Source: Chryseobacterium aurantiacum
GTDB taxonomy: Bacteria > Bacteroidota > Bacteroidia > Flavobacteriales > Weeksellaceae
Direction: 5' to 3'
Length of the DNA: 64,000 nucleotides
NCBI RefSeq assembly: GCF_003020585.1
Contig: NZ_PXUE01000002.1
Coordinates: 930,001 to 994,000, forward strand
The notes under the pieces are model-generated. The model was not told the origin of the DNA. It searched no databases and was given only the letters and a program-made list of their open reading frames with translations. The translations under genes and the position numbers were made by a program. Positions 42,278 to 51,042 of this stretch are shown piece after piece; position 1 is the first letter of the stretch; each line of letters starts with the position of its first letter.

Positions 42278-45200
42278 TTATTTCTTAATTACTTTAATTA
42301 TTTGTCTTGACCCGTCTTTCATATTTAATGCTACTAAATACATACCTTGCTTCAAATCTCCCAATTGAAGAACCGAAGTAGGTTTTTCTATTGTCTTCAC
42401 CACTCTTCCGGCAAGATCAATAATAGAAACAGACTGCACTTTAGTTGTGTCAGAAATATTCAGAATATCAGTAAAAGGATTAGGATAAACTTTAACCTCT
42501 TTTATTTTCTCAGTAACAACTTCAGATGTTGCTAAAATGCTACTGGTAATATTAATATCAAAGTTTCCTTCCAGATCGTCTGTTATTGGGGAATAATATC
42601 CTACATTCACATAGTATACAGTTCCAGCAACAGAATTGAAAGTAAGGGTTTCAATATTCCCAACTGTTGAAGCTTTCTCATCTGCAGTTCCTACACACGT
42701 AAAGGCTCCACAACTTCCAGTATATACAGATACTCTATGATCCCAGCCTGTAGTACTTTTTGCAGAAACAGTCATCTCTCCACCGTTTCCTGTAAATTTA
42801 AACCACATTCCGTCATTAGATCCTGAACAAGCCGTAATAAATCCTGTTCCGTTGGTAGCGCCTGCTCCATTAGTCTGTGAATAAGCATAAGGGAAAGATG
42901 CTGCCAGTAATGCTCCTGAACAGTTATCATTTGCCGGCGCAGGGCTTGTATTCACTGTGAATGATCTTTCAGCACATGCTGTTGAAGTATCGGTATTTAC
43001 CTTATAGTAATATTTAGTTCCTAATGTTAATGGAGCTGTAACTGTATATGAAGAAACATTTCCAATATTTACATTATTCATAATATCAGATCCACCTGCC
43101 GTTGTACCAATAGTTAAGGTATAATAAGTTGCAGCTGGCATAGCATTCCATTTTATGATAGGATTTATCGGCTGAAGCGTTGCAGCGTCTGCAGGATAGG
43201 TCACAACCGGACATGCTCCCTGAGTTGTAAAGTTATTTGTTGAACAACCAGTTCCTGTAAGCGTTCCGGTATATCCTGTTACTGTATAATAATATTTAGT
43301 TGTAAATGCTAAAGACGCAGTAAGAGTATATGAATTAACATTTCCTACATCTACGTTATTTAGGATATCAGTTCCTCCAGAGGTAGTTCCCATGGAAATT
43401 CTATATCCTGTAACTCCCGTTATCGCCCCCCAGGTAATAGTTGGAAGCAGAGATACACCGGTTGCACCTGCGCTAGGCAGAGAAATAGAAGGACATAAAG
43501 TGGATGTTGTAAAGCTTCTTTCTGTACAAGCTGTGCCTACTATACCTCCTGAATACGCAATTACTTTATAATAATATTTCGTACCAAATGCCAAAGGAGT
43601 AGTAAGAGTATAAGTAGCAGAATTACCTACATCTACGTTATCCATGATATCATTTCCACCTGTGGTGGTTCCCATCGTGATTCTATATCCCGTAACTCCA
43701 GGTATTGCACTCCAGGTAATGGTAGGCAATATTGAAATTCCTGTTGCTGAGGAACTAGGTGCAGAAACAGTAGGACATAAAGTACTTGTTGTAAAGTTTT
43801 TCTCCGTACAAGCTGTTCCAACTGTACTTCCTGCATAAGCAATCACCTTATAGTAATATTTTGTACCGAATGCTAAAGGGGTAGCCAAAGTATAAGTTGC
43901 TACATTTCCTACATCTACATTATCCATGATATCATTTCCTCCGGCTGTAGTTCCCATCGTAATTCTATATCCTGTAACTCCGACAATTGCTCCCCAAGTA
44001 ATAGTTGGAAGCACAGAAACTCCGGTTGCCGCAGAACCTGGTGCTGAAACAGTAGGACATAAAGTATTTGTTGTAAAGTTTCTTTCTGTACAAGCCGGCC
44101 CCATTGTGCTTCCTGAATAAGCAACCACTTTATAGTAATACTTAGTACCAAATGCCAAAGGTGTAGTAAGTGTGTAAGTAGCCACGTTACCTATATCTAC
44201 ATTATCCATGATATCATTTCCTCCAGGAGTAGTTGACATCGTGATTCTATATCCTGTAACTCCAGGTATTGCCCCCCATGTAATAGTTGGAAGTACAGAT
44301 ACTCCGGTTGCTGCTGAAGCTGGTACCGAAATAGAAGGACATAAAGTATTGGTTGTAAAGTTTCTTTCTGTACAAGCAGTTCCCTCTACGCTTCCTGAGT
44401 AGGCAATCACTTTATAGTAATACTTGGTATTGAAAGACAAAGGAGTAGCAAGCGTATAGGTTGCTACATTTCCTACATCTACATTATCCATGATATTATT
44501 TCCTCCGGCAGTAGTTCCCATTGTAATTCTATATCCTGTAACTCCAGGCATAGCAGTCCATGTAATGGTAGGAAGTACCGATACACCGCTTGATGCGGAA
44601 CTTGGTGCTGTAACAGTAGGACACAAAATAGTTGTGGTAAAGGTTCTCTCTGTACAACTTGCACTTGTAGAAGTAGGACTATAGCTATTAACTGTATAAT
44701 AATATTTTGTATTAAATAGCAATGGAGTTGTAAGTGTATAAGTAGTAACATTTCCTACATCTACATTATTCATAACATCTGTACCACCAGCTGTACTTCC
44801 TATTGAAATCTTATAGCCCGTAGCTCCTGATACTGACGACCAGCTAATAGCAGGAAGTGCTGATACACCTGTTGCTGCTGAAGAAGGCGAAGAAACGGTA
44901 GGACAACCAATATTCAAGGTCATGAAAGTACTTTCTGAACATCCTGAATTATTCCCAAAATCATTGGTAGGAACCACCTTTACATAGTACGGCGTTGAAT
45001 AGCTTAGAGTATTTGCAGTGGGAATAGTATAGCTAAGAGTATTCCCCACATTTACATTATTCAGTACGTCAGTTCCACCAGGCGTAGTTCCTATGTTAAG
45101 TAAATATCCGGTAGCTCCGGCTGCACTGATCCATTTTAACGTAGGGTTTCTGGACACTCCTGTTTCTGCTGCCGCAGGTGCTATTAGTGCAGTACATCCA

Positions 45201-45772
45201 GGAGTCGTAGTGATAGGCTGACTCATTTTGATGTCATCAAATCCTATATAGAAATCTGATGGAGAAACATAGTTGGCTGTAATTCTGAATTTAAAATCCG
45301 CCCCCGCTGGAATTATCCCTGCTGGAATTGTTCCTGAAACAGTAGTACACGGAATTGGAGTTGCATTGGGGCTGTCAAGATTGACAGGAGCAACCAATGT
45401 AGTCCAGTTGACTCCGGCATCAAGAGAATACTCTGCTGTAAAGTTCCCCTTGATAGCCCCACTGGTAGAAAATCCTTTAGCAGCATACTTGAATGAATAA
45501 TCAAGCGCCAGCCCATTTGAATTGAGAGAAGAATAAACAAGGTTATAGGATGTAATATTGTTATAAAGGTTCCTATACGCCATATTTACACCTGCGCAAG
45601 CAGAACCACCAGACCACATCCCTATCGATAAGGTTTGTGAAGCAGTAGCCGGCAATGCCGAAGAGGTCCACCCGGTGGGTATTGATGATCCCTCAAATCC
45701 CTCGTTAACGAGAATCTGTGCTGAGGCTCCTATACCAAGAGCCATCATACACATCAGTAGAATTTTTTTCAT
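42278..45772 (-). CDS. T9SS-secreted protein with eight fibronectin type III-like repeats
   Basis: 1164 residues. The signal peptide ends GASAQ. Residues about 20-190 are a MAM/choice-of-anchor-J-like domain (EGFEGSSIPTGW, FDDIKMS). Eight fibronectin-like repeats of about 94 residues follow, with the pattern CPTV..P..AATGVSVLPTITW..I.GVTGYRITMGTT.GGNDIMDNVDVGN and TKYYYKVIAYSG.....CTERNFTT. A pre-peptidase-like unit (GMWFKFTGNGG) and a T9SS type A sorting domain (KVYPNPFTDILNI) end the protein. Repeats 3 to 7 are nearly identical and spaced exactly 282 bp apart. The function is probably surface adhesion or polymer binding; no catalytic motif is seen. Confidence 0.9.
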   Translation of the reverse strand: MKKILLMCMMALGIGASAQILVNEGFEGSSIPTGWTSSALPATASQTLSIGMWSGGSACAGVNMAYRNLYNNITSYNLVYSSLNSNGLALDYSFKYAAKGFSTSGAIKGNFTAEYSLDAGVNWTTLVAPVNLDSPNATPIPCTTVSGTIPAGIIPAGADFKFRITANYVSPSDFYIGFDDIKMSQPITTTPGCTALIAPAAAETGVSRNPTLKWISAAGATGYLLNIGTTPGGTDVLNNVNVGNTLSYTIPTANTLSYSTPYYVKVVPTNDFGNNSGCSESTFMTLNIGCPTVSSPSSAATGVSALPAISWSSVSGATGYKISIGSTAGGTDVMNNVDVGNVTTYTLTTPLLFNTKYYYTVNSYSPTSTSASCTERTFTTTILCPTVTAPSSASSGVSVLPTITWTAMPGVTGYRITMGTTAGGNNIMDNVDVGNVATYTLATPLSFNTKYYYKVIAYSGSVEGTACTERNFTTNTLCPSISVPASAATGVSVLPTITWGAIPGVTGYRITMSTTPGGNDIMDNVDIGNVATYTLTTPLAFGTKYYYKVVAYSGSTMGPACTERNFTTNTLCPTVSAPGSAATGVSVLPTITWGAIVGVTGYRITMGTTAGGNDIMDNVDVGNVATYTLATPLAFGTKYYYKVIAYAGSTVGTACTEKNFTTSTLCPTVSAPSSSATGISILPTITWSAIPGVTGYRITMGTTTGGNDIMDNVDVGNSATYTLTTPLAFGTKYYYKVIAYSGGIVGTACTERSFTTSTLCPSISLPSAGATGVSLLPTITWGAITGVTGYRISMGTTSGGTDILNNVDVGNVNSYTLTASLAFTTKYYYTVTGYTGTLTGTGCSTNNFTTQGACPVVTYPADAATLQPINPIIKWNAMPAATYYTLTIGTTAGGSDIMNNVNIGNVSSYTVTAPLTLGTKYYYKVNTDTSTACAERSFTVNTSPAPANDNCSGALLAASFPYAYSQTNGAGATNGTGFITACSGSNDGMWFKFTGNGGEMTVSAKSTTGWDHRVSVYTGSCGAFTCVGTADEKASTVGNIETLTFNSVAGTVYYVNVGYYSPITDDLEGNFDINITSSILATSEVVTEKIKEVKVYPNPFTDILNISDTTKVQSVSIIDLAGRVVKTIEKPTSVLQLGDLKQGMYLVALNMKDGSRQIIKVIKK
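43500..44910 (-). repeat. 282-bp tandem repeats inside the fibronectin-repeat gene
   Basis: Units marked by the stretch ATCATTTCCTCC or close variants recur at 43644, 43926, 44208 and 44490, exactly 282 bp apart. The flanking units are more diverged. The bounds given are approximate. Confidence 0.85.
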
Positions 45773-46104
45773 AAATAGTAATAATAATAGTTAAGGCGGT
45801 AAAAGTAAATAATATTTGAATAAATATCATAAAATATTAAAAAATACTGATTATTAAAAAACCAATTAGCTTTATCTTTGTCAAAAAACTAAACATGTAT
45901 TTAAATATAATATGAATTTAAAAATCAAATAATAAAACACAATGAGTTATATATCAGTAACTTAAATCACAACACAATGAATTCCTACCTGTACAACAAT
46001 TACTATTTAACATAAAAATATATTTTTAAAAAAACATCTCGTATTGATTCATAAAAACAAAAAAAGTGGCAAAAAGCCACTTTTCAATCAATTATACTAT
46101 AGAT
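45773..46104. other. 332-bp intergenic region, AT-rich
   Basis: It lies between the dnaE stop and the start of the fibronectin-repeat gene. It contains the dnaE terminator at its right end and no reading frame of note. A TATCTTTG octamer at about 45883 on the plus strand matches the -7 consensus but points towards dnaE's end rather than to any gene, and it lacks a TTTG at -33. Confidence 0.4.
46055..46084 (-). terminator. Terminator of dnaE
   Basis: Perfect stem AAAAGTGGC / GCCACTTTT with a 5-nt loop and a T-run on the minus strand, 20 bp after the stop at 46105. Confidence 0.9.
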
Positions 46105-49100
46105 TTAGTTCAAATAGAACTCATACTTATTGAGTAATTGTATTTCTTTGATCAAATCTCCATTTAAATCTACGGAATGTTTCATAGACTGAACTTCAAT
46201 GTGAGAGTCGTCATCAATATTCTTAATGAAGAACTTCAATTTTTGACTTCCTTTATTTCGATCCAGCACTGTTCTGAAAAAGTCAAGATCTTCCGGCCTT
46301 ACATCCATCACATCCATCACAAGAGAAATACTTTTAGCAAATCTTTCAAAAGCTTCCTGAAGCTCAATCACATCATTTACATTCACAAAAACGCGTCCGT
46401 CTTTTACCTGAGCAAATTTTATTTTGAATATAACAAATCTCTGAACTTCAAGTTTTTCTTTCAACCTCATATAATCCCTATCTCCCAATCTGAAAGAATA
46501 AGACCCTGAATAGTCCTCCAGAGTTACGAAAGCCACTTTCTCTCCACTTCTGAAACCATCCTGAACTCTATATTCCGTGATCAAACCTGCTACCGTATAT
46601 TCCTTTCCGCCTCCGCCATTTTCTCTTTCTTTCTGAAGTGTTTTCCAGTCTTTCTTTTTTTCCTCGAATAGTTCTTCTGGCTTATTGGCAAAAGCCTGCT
46701 CCTTATAAGCATCTACCTCATCAAGATTCAGGAACCCAAAAGTTCCCTTTGGTTCTGCTTTTTTTACGACCTCTTCTATCACTTCTTCCTCTCCTACGGA
46801 CAATTCATCAGAAACAATTTCTGTAAGATCTGTAGTTTCATCTTGTGAATCTTGCTCCAGTACAGGAGCTGGGTCTGTAGTTACTTTTTCCTCATCTTCT
46901 TTTTCCAGAACTGACTTCTTGGAAAGTCGACCCTGCATAAACTGGAACTGATACTTAAATTCATCCAGTGGGTGGGCAGAAAGATAGAAACCGATAGTTT
47001 CTTTTTCTTTATTTAATTTATGCATATTGGGCCACTCAGGACAAGGTGCCAATTTGGGCTGCTCAATCTGTACTTCATCTGCAAAGTCAGCAAAAAGTGA
47101 ATGTTCCATCTCATTTTTACTTTCCTGGAAGCTTTGCCCATACCTGATTAATCTTTCCAAATTAGTTCTTCCCGCCATGTCAATATCAAAATACTGACCT
47201 CTATGGAAAGAACCCAATTCATCAAAAGCACCGGCCAGCACTAAACTTTCCGCTACTCTTTTATTCATATGAGAAGGCATTATTCTTTCAAAAAAATCAT
47301 AGATATTTTTAAACCTTCCATTTCCTCGTTCTCTGGTAATTGCCTCACTCGGTCCTTCTCCAATTCCTTTGATTGCTCCTAAACCAAAACGGATCTGCCC
47401 TTTTTCGTTTACAGAGAATTTATATTGAGATTCATTCACATCCGGACCTAAAACATCCACTCCCATACTCTTACAATCTTCCATGAACATGGTAATCGAG
47501 TCCGTATTGTTAATGTTATTACTCATCACACTTGCCATGTATTCGGCAGGATAATTTGCTTTTAAGAATGCAGTTTGATAAGCAATAAAGGCATAACAGG
47601 TAGAGTGAGATTTGTTGAATGCATATTCTGCAAAGGCTTTCCAGTCATTCCAAATTTTCTCAAGCCTTTCTTCATTCAGATTATTTTTTCTACCTCCTTC
47701 AATAAATTTGGGATACATTTTATTAAGAACATCAATCTGCTTTTTACCCATTGCTTTTCTTAACGTATCCGCCTCACCTTTTGTAAAGTTGGCCAGTTTC
47801 TGGGACAAAAGCATTACCTGCTCCTGATAAACGGTAATTCCGTAGGTTTCTTTTAAATATTCTTCTGTCTCTGGCAAGTCATATACAATCTCTTCTACTC
47901 CATGCTTTCTGTTAATAAAGTTTGGAATATATTTGATTGGACCCGGACGATATAATGCGTTCATGGCAATAAGGTCAGCAAAAACCGTAGGCTTAAGCTC
48001 CCTCATGTACTTTTGCATCCCGGGACTTTCATACTGGAAAATACCAACTGTTCTTCCTTCCTTAAATAACTGATAGGTCTTGGTATCATCCAAAGGAATT
48101 TCATCAGGATCAATATCCAAACCATACCTGGCTTTTACGAGCTTTAGAGCATCCTTAATGATTGTTAATGTTCTAAGCCCAAGGAAGTCCATTTTCAGAA
48201 GCCCTGCGCTTTCTGCTACTGAGTTATCAAACTGAGATACCAAAATATCGGCATCCTTAGCTGCTATAGTCACTGGTACCAGATTACTCACATCCTCCGG
48301 CGTAATAATTACCCCACAGGCATGAATTCCTGTATTTCTGATACAGCCCTCCATTTTTTTAGCACTTGCCAAAACTCCATGACGTGCATCATCAGGGCTT
48401 TCAAGAACATACCTCATCTCATCGACAAGCATTTGTTCTTCAGGTTTTAATTTGTCATATTTTGCTAAAGCCTTTGCAATGTTCATCCCCGGACTCGGAG
48501 GAATCAGCTTAGCAATATTGTTTGTATCAGGAATAGGGACATCCAAAACTCTTCCGGCATCTTTAATGGCAGATTTCCCACCCAATACTGAATAAGTAAT
48601 AATCTGTGCTACCTGAGTTTTTCCATATTTTTCAACTACCCATTTGATAATTCTATCTCGTCCTTCATCATCAAAGTCAATATCAATATCGGGCATAGAA
48701 ACCCTTTCCGGATTAAGGAATCTCTCAAAAAGGAGATCATACTTAATAGGGTCAACATTTGTAATTCCAATACAGTAAGCTACAGCGGATCCGGCTGCAG
48801 ATCCTCTTCCCGGACCTACCCAAACCCCCATATTACGGGCTTCATTACAGAAATCCTGTACAATAAGGAAGTATCCGGGATACCCCGTATTTGCAATTAC
48901 CTCCAGTTCAAAGTCAAGACGTTCTTTAATTTCATCTGTAATCCCCTCAGCTGTATATCTTTTTTTCGCTCCCTCATAGGTTAAGTAAGTAAGATAAGCC
49001 ATCTCACCACGCTTCCCGCCATCTACCTCATCTTCAGCATGAATAAACTCTTCTGGAATATCAAACTTTGGAAGAAGTACATCCCTTTTTAGTGTATAGG

Positions 49101-50772
49101 GTTTAAATTTTGCAAAAAATTCTTCATAAGCTTCAAACGCATCAGGATAGGCCAAAAATGCCTCTTTTATTTCATGAGAATTCTTCATGTAATATTCTGC
49201 GGTTGAAAGACCTCTCCTCTTCCCAAATCCTTTCCCAATAGGAGTTGAAAGCTTTTCGCCATCTTTAATGCAACTTACAATATCCTGAATATTGGCATCA
49301 TCCTTATTGCTGTAAAAAGTTTGGTTTTGAGCTAAAATCTTTACATTATATTTATCTGCAAAATAGAGAAGAACTTCATTTAAATGCTCTTCCTCAGGTA
49401 GTTTATGGTTTTGAAGCTGAACATAAAAATCATCTTCAAAGGTATCTTTCCACCATTTGAAAAGCTCTTCACCTTTTTGTTCACCAGTATTTAAGATAGC
49501 ATCAGGAATATCTCCAAGAATCCCAGATGTTAAAGCGATAAGTCCCTCTTTATATTCAGCTATTAATTCACGGCTGATTCTGGGAACTCCAAAATAAAAC
49601 CCTTTCAGAAATCCAATACTTGAAAGTTTCGCCAGGTTTTTATATCCGTTAAAATCTTTTGCTAAAAGCACAACCTGAGTCCTTCTATCCGGATCATCCT
49701 TAGTAAACTGCTTTTGCTCGTAACGGTCTGAAATATAAAATTCACAGCCTACAACAGGAATCAGCGGTTCTGAAACAGGTTCTGTTTCATTAAATTCTGT
49801 TCCATTTTCTTCAGCTTCCTGTTTTTTTGCTAGAAATTCTTTATGCTTTTTTGCTCTGTCTCCATTAGCGCCCTCTACAGCAGAAACAAACTTGAAAGCT
49901 CCCATCATATTTCCCAAATCTACCATTCCGACTGCCGGAAAGTTCTCATCAGAAGCTTTTTTAATCAAGTCATTAATACTTGAAGTAGCCGTTAATGTTG
50001 AGAAGACACTGTGATTGTCAAAATTGAAATATTTTCCAAGATCTATCTCATCAATACTTCCAAAATCCTGCTGCTTTTTCTTATTATTAAAATCAGCGAT
50101 CTGTCTACGGATAACAATTCCAAAAGGCTTGATGGGATCTGGATGTAAGCTTTTGAAATAGCTTAGCTGATCTTCTGAAATCTTAAGAATTTCTGTAGGA
50201 ATTATTCCAATTCTCATCATTTCAAAGAAGACTCTTGCTGTAGCATTTACGTCTGCTGCAGCATTGTGGGCTTCATCAAATTTGGTTCCGTAAAGTTTTT
50301 CGTAAAGTTCTTCCAGTTTCGGAGACTTATATCTACCTCCTCTTCCACCACCTAGCTTACAGTAGTCGGTTCCCAGGATCATGGTATCAGCCCTTGGCTT
50401 TTCCTGAAGATTATCTTTTAAATTTTTTCTATAAAATTCTGCTCCTACAATATTATAATCAAACTCAACATTATGTCCGGAAACCACCCTTACTCTTTCA
50501 AGAACCTTAGAAAATTCTTCTAAAATTTCCTGAAGATCGCGTCCCTCTTCATTGGCAATCTTAGTGGTAATCCCGTGAATTCTTGCTGCATTAAAGGGAA
50601 TATCATACCCTTCAGGTTTTATTATATAATCCTGATTTTCAATTAAATTACCATTATCATCATGCACCTGCCATGCAATCTGTACCATTCTCGGCCAGTT
50701 ATCTGAATCTGAAAGTGGTGCGTTAAAATTTTTAGGTAAACCGGTTGTTTCTGTGTCAAAAATTAAATACAT
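46105..50772 (-). CDS. dnaE: DNA polymerase III alpha subunit with fused N-terminal exonuclease
   Basis: 1555 residues, about 400 more than E. coli DnaE. Residues 1-190 are a complete DnaQ-like DEDDh exonuclease: Asp6 and Glu8 in FDTETTG, Asp105 in HNVEFD, His169 and Asp174 in HNAAADVNAT. A PHP domain follows at about 245-400, but its metal motifs are degraded (NFDNHSVFS for HxHxH; VDLGN for TDHGN). The polymerase core has PDIDIDF with the catalytic Asp pair near 695-697, and GPGRGSAAGS. After the core come an acidic linker rich in Glu (about residues 1280-1330) and an OB fold. It is the replicative polymerase. The fusion is known in Bacteroidota. Monocistronic. Confidence 0.95.
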   Translation of the reverse strand: MYLIFDTETTGLPKNFNAPLSDSDNWPRMVQIAWQVHDDNGNLIENQDYIIKPEGYDIPFNAARIHGITTKIANEEGRDLQEILEEFSKVLERVRVVSGHNVEFDYNIVGAEFYRKNLKDNLQEKPRADTMILGTDYCKLGGGRGGRYKSPKLEELYEKLYGTKFDEAHNAAADVNATARVFFEMMRIGIIPTEILKISEDQLSYFKSLHPDPIKPFGIVIRRQIADFNNKKKQQDFGSIDEIDLGKYFNFDNHSVFSTLTATSSINDLIKKASDENFPAVGMVDLGNMMGAFKFVSAVEGANGDRAKKHKEFLAKKQEAEENGTEFNETEPVSEPLIPVVGCEFYISDRYEQKQFTKDDPDRRTQVVLLAKDFNGYKNLAKLSSIGFLKGFYFGVPRISRELIAEYKEGLIALTSGILGDIPDAILNTGEQKGEELFKWWKDTFEDDFYVQLQNHKLPEEEHLNEVLLYFADKYNVKILAQNQTFYSNKDDANIQDIVSCIKDGEKLSTPIGKGFGKRRGLSTAEYYMKNSHEIKEAFLAYPDAFEAYEEFFAKFKPYTLKRDVLLPKFDIPEEFIHAEDEVDGGKRGEMAYLTYLTYEGAKKRYTAEGITDEIKERLDFELEVIANTGYPGYFLIVQDFCNEARNMGVWVGPGRGSAAGSAVAYCIGITNVDPIKYDLLFERFLNPERVSMPDIDIDFDDEGRDRIIKWVVEKYGKTQVAQIITYSVLGGKSAIKDAGRVLDVPIPDTNNIAKLIPPSPGMNIAKALAKYDKLKPEEQMLVDEMRYVLESPDDARHGVLASAKKMEGCIRNTGIHACGVIITPEDVSNLVPVTIAAKDADILVSQFDNSVAESAGLLKMDFLGLRTLTIIKDALKLVKARYGLDIDPDEIPLDDTKTYQLFKEGRTVGIFQYESPGMQKYMRELKPTVFADLIAMNALYRPGPIKYIPNFINRKHGVEEIVYDLPETEEYLKETYGITVYQEQVMLLSQKLANFTKGEADTLRKAMGKKQIDVLNKMYPKFIEGGRKNNLNEERLEKIWNDWKAFAEYAFNKSHSTCYAFIAYQTAFLKANYPAEYMASVMSNNINNTDSITMFMEDCKSMGVDVLGPDVNESQYKFSVNEKGQIRFGLGAIKGIGEGPSEAITRERGNGRFKNIYDFFERIMPSHMNKRVAESLVLAGAFDELGSFHRGQYFDIDMAGRTNLERLIRYGQSFQESKNEMEHSLFADFADEVQIEQPKLAPCPEWPNMHKLNKEKETIGFYLSAHPLDEFKYQFQFMQGRLSKKSVLEKEDEEKVTTDPAPVLEQDSQDETTDLTEIVSDELSVGEEEVIEEVVKKAEPKGTFGFLNLDEVDAYKEQAFANKPEELFEEKKKDWKTLQKERENGGGGKEYTVAGLITEYRVQDGFRSGEKVAFVTLEDYSGSYSFRLGDRDYMRLKEKLEVQRFVIFKIKFAQVKDGRVFVNVNDVIELQEAFERFAKSISLVMDVMDVRPEDLDFFRTVLDRNKGSQKLKFFIKNIDDDSHIEVQSMKHSVDLNGDLIKEIQLLNKYEFYLN

Positions 50773-50999
50773 ATAATTTTCTAACTTTTTTATAAAAAAG
50801 AGAATGTAAAGTTACTTCATTTTTTCCAAAAAATAACCTAAAACAACAACACAAACAGCAAACATCATTTCAGTAATTCGTAAACAAAAACAACTTTCAA
50901 TATTACATACAAACACTCAATACAAACAAATAAGATTAAAATTTTAATCAAAAATAATGTTTAATCAATAATAACTATACTTATTTAATTATTTTATCA

Positions 51000-51007
51000 T
51001 ATATTTG
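51000..51007 (+). promoter_or_regulatory. -7 box of the subtilase gene
   Basis: TATATTTG is a perfect TAnnTTTG, 35 nt before the ATG. No TTG is seen at the -33 spacing. Confidence 0.45.
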
Positions 51008-51042
51008 ATGAATTACAATTTTTTAATATTTTACTAACCATT

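Noticed and set aside
43644-44684. Four open frames of 64 codons on the plus strand at 282-bp intervals opposite the fibronectin-repeat gene
   Set aside because: They are the complement of the 282-bp repeat units; similarity and spacing follow from the repeats of the real gene.
43500-44910. Possible CRISPR array because of regular spacing
   Set aside because: Units are 282 bp of coding DNA with no short identical repeats and unique spacers, and they encode fibronectin-like modules.
45883-46085. Possible small RNA on the plus strand from TATCTTTG at about 45883 to the dnaE terminator
   Set aside because: A single -7-like octamer without a TTTG at -33, in very AT-rich DNA, is likely chance.
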